NCBI GenBank assembly: GCA_946480885.1
Contig: CAMLLK010000045.1
Span: 1 to 7,035, forward strand
Direction of reading: 5' to 3'
Length of the DNA: 7,035 nt
DNA from: an uncultured Thermoproteales archaeon
GTDB lineage: Archaea; Thermoproteota; Thermoprotei; Thermoproteales; Thermoproteaceae
Position numbers and translations under genes: made by a program. The notes beneath the pieces are model-generated. The model had not been told where the DNA came from. It was given only the letters and a program-made list of their open reading frames with translations, and searched no databases. This document shows, one piece after another, positions 1 to 6,275 of the stretch (its first letter is position 1; each line of letters begins with the position of its first letter).

Positions 1-245
1 TACCTCTCCGTAGATACTTAGACGGTCTACCCGGCATATATATCCCAGGTTTTTCAAATGGAGTACGGACGTACGGAGGGGTTAGGCTATTTAAAGCTAA
101 GATTAGAGGAGTGGAAACAGCCGTAGTTATACCAGAGAGGACGCACCACTCGTCAGATGTTATCGAAATAATAGCGCCGATGAAATTACGCGATGTTTTA
201 TCGCTTAGAGATGGTGAAAAAATAGAGATAGAGATTTATTTATAG
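1..245 (+). CDS. ribK: CTP-dependent riboflavin kinase (DUF120), 3' part only
   Basis: The window opens inside this gene; codons can be read from base 3 to the TAG at 243-245, giving the last 80 residues. The enzyme phosphorylates riboflavin to FMN in the cytoplasm; archaeal RibK is known to use CTP rather than ATP. The tail carries features I recognise from the MJ0056/DUF120 family: a GF-x-NG-x-R-x-YGGV stretch, then VIPERTHH, SSDVIEIIAP, and a final LRDGEKIEIEI corresponding to the family's L-x-DGD-x-V-x-V end. The N-terminal part, including the PGTLNV-type signature, lies outside the window, so completeness and any N-terminal DNA-binding domain cannot be judged. The stop is followed after 15 bases by herA in the same reading frame, so the two are probably on one transcript. 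Identification is by remembered family pattern, with no search run. Confidence 0.87.
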   Translation, partial: PLRRYLDGLPGIYIPGFSNGVRTYGGVRLFKAKIRGVETAVVIPERTHHSSDVIEIIAPMKLRDVLSLRDGEKIEIEIYL

Positions 246-260
246 TCATACCTCACCTCA

Positions 261-1616
261 GTGAGAGAGATAGGAATAGTGGTCAGTGGGGCGTCGGTAG
301 GGTCAATACCCGTGCAGATTTATAGATCTATGGAGCAGTACGCAGTCGAAGAGCAACTAGTAGGTGTCGTAGACGGCGAAGATCCTTCAGAAATCGTAGT
401 AGGTTTTTTGAGAAGAGTAACGAAGCTCGAGCCAGTGATAAAAGACAGAGTGAGGTCTCCATATGTAGACAAGCCCGAGATGGTTAATCAAGGCATTTTA
501 CTTCCCTACACCACAGCTGTGGTTAAGCCATATGTAGCGCTACGCGACGGCGCACTAGTTGAAATATCCCGTGTAGTAACTCCAGGCTCGAAAGTGTATT
601 TATTAGACTCCGAAGCGTTAGAACACGCCTTTGTAGGTGATTACATACACCTTGGCGCACATAAATATTCAGGTTGGCAACTGCCTCTAGATGCGAGATA
701 TATATCACACCACGTTGGAGTCTTCGGTGCCACCGGCGTCGGTAAGTCAAGACTCATTAGAGCTCTTGCTCACGAGTTGGCGTCGAGGGGACGTAGAGTT
801 ATTATTTTTGACCACACAGGCGTCGACTACGCGCCTTTTTTTGACACAGTTGTAAAATCTAACGAAGTAAAAATACCCCCCAACATACTGGCCTCTGTCA
901 TAGCGAGAGTGGCCCAGCTACAGTGGCAGACCTACGGCGAGTATATAGAAATCGCCACAATGACGTATGAAGGGCGTTGGAGTAGAGAGAGTTTTGTAGC
1001 GCATTTAAAGAGGGTAATGAAGCGTCTCAATGCCCGCGACTCTACAATAGAGAAGGCAGAGCTCTATATTAAAAATCTTGTGGATGCCACTTTCTTTGAA
1101 GATCTAAATTTGCGATTGAAGACACCCGAGGACATTTTAAACATGCCACAGACGCCTGTGGTGGTAGATTTGAGCTACGACACAGATATTTCAGTAAAAC
1201 AAGCCATCGTGGCGTCTGTTATCGAAGCCGCTTGGGCTAAAGTGAAGAGAGAGAAGACGCCTATAGACATAGTCTTTATAATAGACGAGGCGCAGAACTA
1301 TGCACCACAGACTTGGACTATTTCAAAAGACGCCATAGAGACTACTGTGAGAGAGGGGCGTAAGTGGGGACTTTCAATAGTCTTAGCAAGTCAACGCATA
1401 GCAGGCGACATAGACCCCTCAATCAGGGCAAATCTAGGCACTGTGTTTTTCTCCCGCCTCACGGCCCCCACAGACGTTAGAGAGATTTCTTCATATCTAG
1501 ACCTCGCCGATATTAACGAAAGCGTATTGGCTCAGCTACAGCCTAGAGAGTTCTTTGTGGCCGGGCTTATGAATCCACTTAGAAAGCCGGTGTTAATAAA
1601 GACGAGAGAGGTGTAA
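261..1616 (+). CDS. herA: HerA hexameric DNA translocase/helicase
   Basis: A 451-residue FtsK/VirD4-type ATPase of the HerA family. Known HerA proteins form hexamers that pump DNA into the NurA nuclease during 5'-strand resection of double-strand breaks. Residues about 1-110 fit the N-terminal HAS beta-barrel (it opens IGIVVSGASVGSIPVQIY). Walker A is GATGVGKS at 156-163. A DHTGVDY motif at 184-190 occupies the place of the family's DPHGEY. Walker B is VFIIDEAQ at 338-345. REGRKWGL (364-371) and LASQR (375-379) supply the arginine-finger and sensor region. The 451 residues are slightly short for HerA (about 500 in Sulfolobus, from memory). The GTG at 261 is the first possible start after an in-frame stop at 243-245, and it leaves the HAS barrel intact. 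There is no good Shine-Dalgarno sequence before it; translation may follow from ribK. nurA begins 1 base after the stop, the classical partner arrangement. Confidence 0.95.
   Translation: MREIGIVVSGASVGSIPVQIYRSMEQYAVEEQLVGVVDGEDPSEIVVGFLRRVTKLEPVIKDRVRSPYVDKPEMVNQGILLPYTTAVVKPYVALRDGALVEISRVVTPGSKVYLLDSEALEHAFVGDYIHLGAHKYSGWQLPLDARYISHHVGVFGATGVGKSRLIRALAHELASRGRRVIIFDHTGVDYAPFFDTVVKSNEVKIPPNILASVIARVAQLQWQTYGEYIEIATMTYEGRWSRESFVAHLKRVMKRLNARDSTIEKAELYIKNLVDATFFEDLNLRLKTPEDILNMPQTPVVVDLSYDTDISVKQAIVASVIEAAWAKVKREKTPIDIVFIIDEAQNYAPQTWTISKDAIETTVREGRKWGLSIVLASQRIAGDIDPSIRANLGTVFFSRLTAPTDVREISSYLDLADINESVLAQLQPREFFVAGLMNPLRKPVLIKTREV
1608..1613 (+). promoter_or_regulatory. Shine-Dalgarno sequence of nurA
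   Basis: GAGGTG lies 4 bases before the ATG at 1618, inside the last codons of herA. It supports this ATG as the nurA start and implies ribosome recruitment within a polycistronic herA-nurA message. It is the clearest Shine-Dalgarno-like site I noticed in the window. Confidence 0.6.
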
Positions 1617-1617
1617 T

Positions 1618-2784
1618 ATGGAGGAAGAGACTCTCCAGTGGTTAGAGCCTGACTTAATCGTAGCGCTGAGGAGAGATATAGAGCGACATGTGGAAAAATT
1701 ATCGAAAATTAGCCAAATTGTAGAAGAGATCGCCTCTTTGAGAGAGAAAGTTGAAATTAAGGAGATACCGCCACCCAGCGATATTGATATATACGCCGTT
1801 GACTCATCCTACGGCTCTCCTCCATTAGAGTTAGTGGGTGGAGTCTTTACGATAATAGCATATGGCTACGTCGGCGTGGTACGGGGAACTTCTGACAAAT
1901 TCGTGACAGGAGCTATATATTTTAACGACGGGAGAGAAGACGACTTGTCTAAACGCGCATCTCTTTTAGAAAAACGCATGGCATCTCGACTATTGGCGCA
2001 GAAGACAAGGGGAGAGAAAAAATTTGACTTATTGCTTCTCGACGGCGAGGTGTCTATACACCCTCTGCCGTACAACTTAGCCACAAGGCAGAGCCGTCAC
2101 GAGGAGATAAATAGAGTTGTAGACACTATGTTAAAAAACGCGGCGTCGTCTAAGACAACAATCGCCGCGATTACCAAAAGGGTAAGGTCTAGATACCTCT
2201 CAATTATTGCCGGGAGGTGTCTACCAATAAACGACAAAATAGTGGCTACGGCTATTCTAAAGCCGGGTGAGTATATGTCTATCGGTAGGTTGAGAGATAT
2301 ACTTCCAAAATGGGCAGCTATCCACTACGCAGAGTGCGAAGGAGGGCAACATAGAGAGAGTATTATGAAATGTGTTGAAGGCGTAAGCGTCTCTCTGGCG
2401 CCTAGATATGAGAAGTTGTGTAAAAGGCTAAGAGAATTCGGCGTCAATTTTGAAGCAGTTCTCACCTCGGAGGAGTATCCAAGTCTAAAACACCTCGGCG
2501 ACGTGGAGGTAGTTTACTACAAGCCCCTCGGCCACGCGACGGCGGTTCGCGTAGAAATTTTAGACCTAGGTGGGGTGGGGGTTGATAAATTAGTCTCTTA
2601 TCTAGCCTCCACTACGTCGCACACTGGCTTCCCCCATATTTTAGACGCAGTAGATCAATATGTGCGAGTCACACCTGAGTTAGTAGAGGCGGTATTGACT
2701 ACCCTATTTGCCAACGTGCCTAAGAACATTACCTACTTTATGTGGCCTACAAATATGCAAAAACGTCTAGCGGGCCGTTACTAG
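1618..2784 (+). CDS. nurA: NurA 5'-3' nuclease
   Basis: A 388-residue nuclease of the NurA family, an RNase H-like fold that works as a dimer docked on the HerA hexamer to degrade DNA from broken ends. The first metal-binding aspartate sits in IYAVDSSYG (D62), a probable second acidic residue is E118 in SLLEKRMASRL, and a third is D142 in LLLLDGE. The D62-E118 spacing of 56 equals that of D58-E114 in Sulfolobus NurA as I recall it. Near the C-terminus TGFPHILDAVDQYVRV (336-351) matches the GYP-x-x-L-x-x-A(H/D) motif of the family, but with Phe338 and Asp346 where Sulfolobus has Tyr and His. Residues about 15-50 are probably helical. The start follows the herA stop by 1 base. The last 18 bases overlap the end of the convergent radical SAM gene. 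The family call is firm because motifs and the herA neighbour agree. Confidence 0.93.
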   Translation: MEEETLQWLEPDLIVALRRDIERHVEKLSKISQIVEEIASLREKVEIKEIPPPSDIDIYAVDSSYGSPPLELVGGVFTIIAYGYVGVVRGTSDKFVTGAIYFNDGREDDLSKRASLLEKRMASRLLAQKTRGEKKFDLLLLDGEVSIHPLPYNLATRQSRHEEINRVVDTMLKNAASSKTTIAAITKRVRSRYLSIIAGRCLPINDKIVATAILKPGEYMSIGRLRDILPKWAAIHYAECEGGQHRESIMKCVEGVSVSLAPRYEKLCKRLREFGVNFEAVLTSEEYPSLKHLGDVEVVYYKPLGHATAVRVEILDLGGVGVDKLVSYLASTTSHTGFPHILDAVDQYVRVTPELVEAVLTTLFANVPKNITYFMWPTNMQKRLAGRY

Positions 2785-3828
2785 CCTAACTCTTAGAGAC
2801 TGCTCAAGAAATATCTTATCTACTCTCGCAATCCTCCCCCTAATAACTACACGTAGTCTTTTAACTTCTACCTCTACGCCTCTGTACCCCTTCGTCTCTA
2901 GGTATCTCTCTATGTCTCCAACGTCGATTTTTAACTTCTTTACGTCTCCACAAGGTCCCCAGCTACATAGAGCACACGATTGGTCGTGTGTTAATATATT
3001 TGAGGCGCACGAAGCTGGCAGTACGTCAAAGCCCATGTCTCTAGCTACGTTTAGCAAACGTGTCTTTGGATAATGTATCGGAGTCTGGCTCTTGCCCAGT
3101 TGTCTAACATAGGGGAGGACGTTTATACCAAACGCGTTGAGTCTCTTAGCTATGTTTACAGTTACTCTCAAAGTGCCAAAGACAACACGTCTATATCCCA
3201 AATCACCTGCTATTTTCAAGAGTCTTTCAATTTCTCTCTCTGTGACATCTGGCACTATTGGCCTTATGAAAAGCGTCGCGTTGCCGCCGTTTTTTATATA
3301 CCGTGCGCCGGCCTCTAGTCTTTGGATTGGCGGCGGCGCCCTCGGCTCTAGTCTACCTGAAACGTCGGTGACACTGATTAAGACGTCTGGCTTTCTCTCA
3401 AGTTGTTGTAACTCTGGAGGGGGACCTACTTTTGTAGAGACCTGTACAGAGTTTTTTAAATAAGTCGATATGGCGTCTATGTATTTAACGGCGAGTTCTC
3501 TAGTCTCTTTTAGAAAAGGCTCGGTCACAGAGCCAACAGCCACTAAAGTCCCCCACTCTCCCACTGAAACGTGTGGATTAATCGCCAGCGCGTATGTTAA
3601 TTGGAGAGGCGTGAGTCTATACGGCTTTATAGAGCCGGAGAAGCCCATGTCGTAGATATAACAATAAACACATCCAAGGGGACATCCCAAGCCTGTGTGT
3701 ACAGTTATGCCACAAGGCCTCGGCTGCCTCTTTGCGTGTGAGTCTCTCCTCGCCTCTCTCCTCTCATCTTGGGAGAGTTTTTCTTCTAAGAGTTTAATTA
3801 CTCTTTGTTTTTTCTCTAGGCTCTCCAT
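2767..3828 (-). CDS. Radical SAM protein of the SplB/COG1533 type
   Basis: A 353-residue radical SAM enzyme of unknown substrate. The [4Fe-4S]-SAM ligands are C49-x3-C53-x2-C56 in GCPLGCVYCYIYDMG. VTDVSGRLEPRAPPPIQRLEA (about 153-173), followed by FIRPIVPDVTE, is the barrel pattern of COG1533, the group that includes spore photoproduct lyase and many uncharacterised archaeal proteins. The N-terminal 35 residues are highly charged. Past the barrel four cysteines, C274-x10-C285-x2-C288-x4-C293, could bind a second cluster or zinc. The C-terminal 50 residues (VEVEVKRLRVVIRGRIARVDKIF) look like a small beta domain. The ATG overlaps the upstream ASCH gene by 35 bases, suggesting coupled translation. 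It is the last gene of a four-gene minus-strand operon and its stop lies inside the nurA 3' end. Family membership is strong. True photoproduct lyase activity is not implied, as these paralogs are diverse. Confidence 0.85.
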   Translation of the reverse strand: MESLEKKQRVIKLLEEKLSQDERREARRDSHAKRQPRPCGITVHTGLGCPLGCVYCYIYDMGFSGSIKPYRLTPLQLTYALAINPHVSVGEWGTLVAVGSVTEPFLKETRELAVKYIDAISTYLKNSVQVSTKVGPPPELQQLERKPDVLISVTDVSGRLEPRAPPPIQRLEAGARYIKNGGNATLFIRPIVPDVTEREIERLLKIAGDLGYRRVVFGTLRVTVNIAKRLNAFGINVLPYVRQLGKSQTPIHYPKTRLLNVARDMGFDVLPASCASNILTHDQSCALCSWGPCGDVKKLKIDVGDIERYLETKGYRGVEVEVKRLRVVIRGRIARVDKIFLEQSLRVRLVTAR

Positions 3829-4375
3829 CTCTTAGGCGAGTTAAGACTCTTTTCAAAATCTTTCTAATCACCCATCTCTTCTCTATAGTGCCGAAAAGTT
3901 TCGCCGAGGCTTTTCTTAAACTTCCAGTCTCTACTATAGTTTTCCGAATCTCAGTCTCTCTCTCGCTTAACTTAAGTCTTTGCAGTGCTATCTTCGCCAC
4001 CTCTACTGGAGTCAAACCGCCGTATTGTAAATCCTCTGGGATAGATGTCCTCTCCACTTTGTCAAAGTATATAATTGTCACAGTAGAGTCGTCGCGAAGC
4101 CCAGGGTACCTCTTTTTTAAATAAGCCACAAGCTCCTCTCTAGACTTAAAGCCATCGACCAAGGCGTCTCTCTCCGTTAAGTCTTTCACTTTTTTATACA
4201 CGACGTGCGATACAGAGGCTATGGCCTCTATCTGTCCTCTACTGTGGATAAACACTTGATTTGCCACTCTCAAAACGCCTGGCCTAATAGTAGTCTTCTT
4301 ACGGCCGCTTAACAACAACTTCAAAAATTTAGAAGACATCATTAGATGTTTAATCACGTCAATCTCTACACACAC
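3794..4375 (-). CDS. ASCH-domain protein with C-terminal helix-turn-helix-like region
   Basis: A 193-residue protein. Residues about 5-108 fit an ASCH domain, a PUA-like beta-barrel thought to bind RNA or modified nucleotides: SGRKKTTIRPG at 23-33 is the signature G-x-K-x-(T)TIR motif, followed by beta strands QVFIHSRGQIEAIASVSHVV and a closing STVTIIYFDKVE. Residues about 119-182 are helical, and TGSLRKASAKLFGTIEKRWV resembles a helix-turn-helix in which an A-x-x-L-x-G-type turn is followed by a recognition helix. ASCH-HTH combinations are known in archaea, so a regulator or an RNA-binding factor is plausible; some ASCH proteins are N4-acetylcytidine amidohydrolases, and activity here is not established. 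The GTG start leaves 1 base to the upstream stop. ATGs at residues 12 and 13 are alternatives, but would cut the first strand and helix. Its end overlaps the radical SAM start by 35 bases. Confidence 0.78.
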   Translation of the reverse strand: MCVEIDVIKHLMMSSKFLKLLLSGRKKTTIRPGVLRVANQVFIHSRGQIEAIASVSHVVYKKVKDLTERDALVDGFKSREELVAYLKKRYPGLRDDSTVTIIYFDKVERTSIPEDLQYGGLTPVEVAKIALQRLKLSERETEIRKTIVETGSLRKASAKLFGTIEKRWVIRKILKRVLTRLRDGEPREKTKSN

Positions 4376-4376
4376 T

Positions 4377-5342
4377 CTATTTTAACTCTAACGCAGGTGT
4401 TTTGCCAAACCCCTCTACGTAGTACTCATCCACGTCCACTGGGAAGATTCTCACCCCCACGGCTTTCTGTTTACTTTCAGCCAAGGCGGCTAAGTCGTAG
4501 AGAAGGAGTTTTAAAGACTTCCAGTTGTTTATCTTAAGAGGCACCATGTCAAGTCCCGGGACGCACACAGCTACGTAGCCGACTAGTTTTTCTAAATCTA
4601 ACAGACCCGACTTAACCAATCTCTTTAACTCTTCGTCTTCGGCCAGGGGTAGCATAACTTCGTTAAACCCCGTCTTCAATACAGAGCTGTTCCAAATGGC
4701 GTTGTTTATCTCTGCGATGGCGTGGCGACTCCCCCACTGGCCGAGTTTTATCCCATAGAGACGTTCTATCGTCTTTGCCACGCTGTCCTCGCCCCAAGGC
4801 GAGAGAGACCCGTCGACGCCGATGAATTCAACTCCTATTGAGTTAGCCACGCGGCGACCGATTTCTTCGCCTATTTTTAAAAAATGTTCAATATCTTCGA
4901 TTTGATTCACATCGTTGGGATATAGAAGGGCTATTGAGACTCCAGTTTTTGTAGAAATAGAGGCTGGGAAATAGGGAGAATTATACACAGCCCTCCCCAC
5001 GACTAAAGACACATATCGAGATAAATGTGCCTCTCCCCTCTGGTGCAATAACTTTAAGAATTTTACATATTCTAAGGCGTCGTTAAAAGTGCCGAAGACT
5101 TGATACTCCGCTATGTATCTATACATCTCTTCTGAGTTGTATTGTAGATGAAGCGCCGAGATGTACTTAACTCCTAAATTTTTCAACTTTTCAATTGTCT
5201 GAGCCGCGGCGCTCTTTGGAGGCGGAGATATAGAAACTCTTATAGTTAAAGGCCCCGCCATTTCGGCCACTTGTAGAAACTTCTCTACTAAATCAACGTT
5301 GTAGTCGTGTGTAACATGGAGTGTAAGCGACCTTATCTTCAT
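4377..5342 (-). CDS. DUF711/UPF0210 family protein (PFL-like fold), compact archaeal form
   Basis: A 321-residue protein of unknown biochemical function. Motifs I recognise from DUF711 (COG2848) are GVDGSLSPW at 175-183 followed by DSVAKTIERLYGIKLGQWGS, then VMLPLAEDEELK at 229-240, and CVPGLDMVPLKI at 260-271 with a following LLYDLAALAESKQKAVGVRIFPV. Bacterial members are about 450 residues, have a barrel resembling pyruvate formate-lyase, and often sit beside an ACT-domain gene. This one is clearly shorter and has no ACT neighbour here. I saw no transmembrane segment and no glycyl-radical RVSGY motif, so a true glycyl radical enzyme is unlikely. I chose the ATG at 5342 because it gives the natural opening MKIRSLTLHV and overlaps the upstream stop as TGATG; a TTG 12 bases upstream would add four residues (325 in all). 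Confidence 0.85.
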   Translation of the reverse strand: MKIRSLTLHVTHDYNVDLVEKFLQVAEMAGPLTIRVSISPPPKSAAAQTIEKLKNLGVKYISALHLQYNSEEMYRYIAEYQVFGTFNDALEYVKFLKLLHQRGEAHLSRYVSLVVGRAVYNSPYFPASISTKTGVSIALLYPNDVNQIEDIEHFLKIGEEIGRRVANSIGVEFIGVDGSLSPWGEDSVAKTIERLYGIKLGQWGSRHAIAEINNAIWNSSVLKTGFNEVMLPLAEDEELKRLVKSGLLDLEKLVGYVAVCVPGLDMVPLKINNWKSLKLLLYDLAALAESKQKAVGVRIFPVDVDEYYVEGFGKTPALELK

Positions 5343-5344
5343 CA
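5340..5344 (-). other. TGATG stop-start overlap coupling two genes
   Basis: On the minus strand the TGA stop of the glycosylase-like gene (5344-5342) shares its A with the ATG of the DUF711 gene (5342-5340). This arrangement allows terminating ribosomes to restart, and it is the main reason for preferring this start over the TTG 12 bases earlier. Confidence 0.7.
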
Positions 5345-6232
5345 GTAGTACCAAGTGATTAGATGTTGATGCTCTGGTGGATATCTAGAAATTGAGTGTG
5401 CTTTACATATTTCTCTAAATGGACATATTTGACAGTTTGGCATATCTCTTTTACATATACGTCTGCCGAAGTTCCATAAAAAGTCGTCGAGTGTAAAAGG
5501 GTGGATGTCTGCGAACTTCGCCACTATTCTCCACGCGGTCTTTACAATATCTCTCAACTTTATGTCCTCCTCTCTTGTAGTCTCCACTCCGCTGAACAAA
5601 AAGTCGTAATCTATATCTACAATGCCGGTCCTGTAGGCTATTCTAGAGAGGTGGTTGTCCACTGGGACGTCTGCGTTTTCTAAATCTTTAAACTCTATCA
5701 ATTTCCTGCCGTGGAGAAATTTAGCCAATAACATAACTTTTTTCCCCACTGGGTCTTCGTAGGCTCTAAGTCTTTGTAAAACTTCTCTCAATTTTTCAAT
5801 TGTGGATACATTTAACATCTTTTCAAATCCTCCATTCTTAAGCGCCTTTTTCCCCACATCTCTCAGTAATAGCACTCTCGTGTTGAAATCCCACACATAC
5901 AACTCCCCGATAGACAATATTTTCCTAGCCTCTGTCGTTGTGAGTTCTGCCAATCTCTCAGCGGCGAAAAAACCTTCGTCGTACGCCAGCCTCCCCAGTC
6001 TATAGAGAGCGTCGGCGCCGTGGAAAAACTCCCCCTGTATTACCCCCTCGAAGGGGCCCCAGTGGCTTGTTCTGTGGTCTATGGCGACCATTGAGACAAA
6101 ATAGGCTAGTTGGCTCTCTCTAGGGTCGTCTGGCGGCGGGTAGAACCTCTTGTCTAGGTACTGGTCTTGTCGAATCTCTACTTTTTTCAACTCTCTGGCC
6201 ACTTCTTCAATTTTGTCTACGTTGAGAGCCAT
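5342..6232 (-). CDS. Helix-hairpin-helix glycosylase-like protein with C-terminal 4Fe-4S motif
   Basis: A 296-residue protein, first gene of the minus-strand operon. The C-terminus has C260-x6-C267-x2-C270-x5-C276, the exact spacing of the [4Fe-4S] loop in endonuclease III and MutY. Before it, DPVGKKVMLLAKFLHG (160-175) sits where HhH glycosylases carry hairpin and catalytic lysine (K164 or K165), and ADVPVDNHLSRIAYRTGIVD (187-206) matches the PVD-x-(H/R) segment with the catalytic aspartate (D192). IEFKDL, RDIVKTAWRIV and LDDFLWNFGRR recall both Pyrobaculum AGOG (8-oxoguanine glycosylase) and the queuosine-salvage N-glycosidase DUF2419/Qng1; neither, as far as I know, carries this cluster. 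The N-terminal part (YFVSMVAIDHRTSHWGPFEG, then LTTTEARKILS) also fits the DUF2419 layout. Function is probably N-glycosidic bond cleavage in damaged DNA, RNA or a modified nucleoside; the substrate is unknown. The ATG at 6232 lies about 26 bases from a TATA-like element, suggesting a leaderless message. Confidence 0.68.
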   Translation of the reverse strand: MALNVDKIEEVARELKKVEIRQDQYLDKRFYPPPDDPRESQLAYFVSMVAIDHRTSHWGPFEGVIQGEFFHGADALYRLGRLAYDEGFFAAERLAELTTTEARKILSIGELYVWDFNTRVLLLRDVGKKALKNGGFEKMLNVSTIEKLREVLQRLRAYEDPVGKKVMLLAKFLHGRKLIEFKDLENADVPVDNHLSRIAYRTGIVDIDYDFLFSGVETTREEDIKLRDIVKTAWRIVAKFADIHPFTLDDFLWNFGRRICKRDMPNCQICPFREICKAHSISRYPPEHQHLITWYY

Positions 6233-6275
6233 AGAGTCGATATATAATATAAATAAATACAGTTATACAACGGCC
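6233..6275. promoter_or_regulatory. Compact divergent promoter, AT-rich core at 6241-6260
   Basis: Only 43 bases separate the start codons of the minus-strand operon (6232) and the PTPS-like gene (6276). The core is an A/T run, tatataatataaataaata, at 6241-6259. An archaeal TATA box centred about 26 bases before a leaderless start would fall near 6250 for the plus gene and 6258 for the minus gene, so the two boxes overlap. TFB and polymerase could probably load in only one direction at a time, making the two units potentially antagonistic. I see no clear operator palindrome. Inferred from composition and spacing only. Confidence 0.55.

Noticed and set aside
2759..2763. T5 on the minus strand just after the radical SAM stop, as a terminator
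   Set aside because: Five T residues lie inside the nurA coding sequence and are too short and common to call a terminator.
3137..3463. 108-residue plus-strand open frame
   Set aside because: Lies entirely antisense to the well-supported radical SAM gene; its sequence shows no recognisable motif.
3945..3975. CT-rich repeat (tctctctctcgc) as a microsatellite or regulatory tract
   Set aside because: It is the reverse complement of Glu/Arg codons (GAG, AGA) within the ASCH gene; such runs occur throughout the minus-strand genes.
4377..5342. DUF711 protein as a glycyl radical enzyme activated by the operon's radical SAM protein
   Set aside because: No RVSGY-type glycyl loop is visible, and the radical SAM protein matches COG1533 rather than the PFL activase family.
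5300..5345. Possible C/D box sRNA on the minus strand, from a CTGATGA resembling the C box
   Set aside because: The first base departs from RUGAUGA, and no D-box CTGA at a sensible distance or closing stem was found.
5343..5354. TTG start giving four more residues to the DUF711 protein
   Set aside because: The ATG at 5342 forms a TGATG overlap with the upstream stop and starts directly at the first conserved strand.
6150..6275. In-frame upstream extension of the PTPS-like gene by 42 residues
   Set aside because: It overlaps the start of the divergent glycosylase-like gene, crosses the AT-rich promoter, and the added residues do not resemble the family, which begins just before the first zinc histidine.
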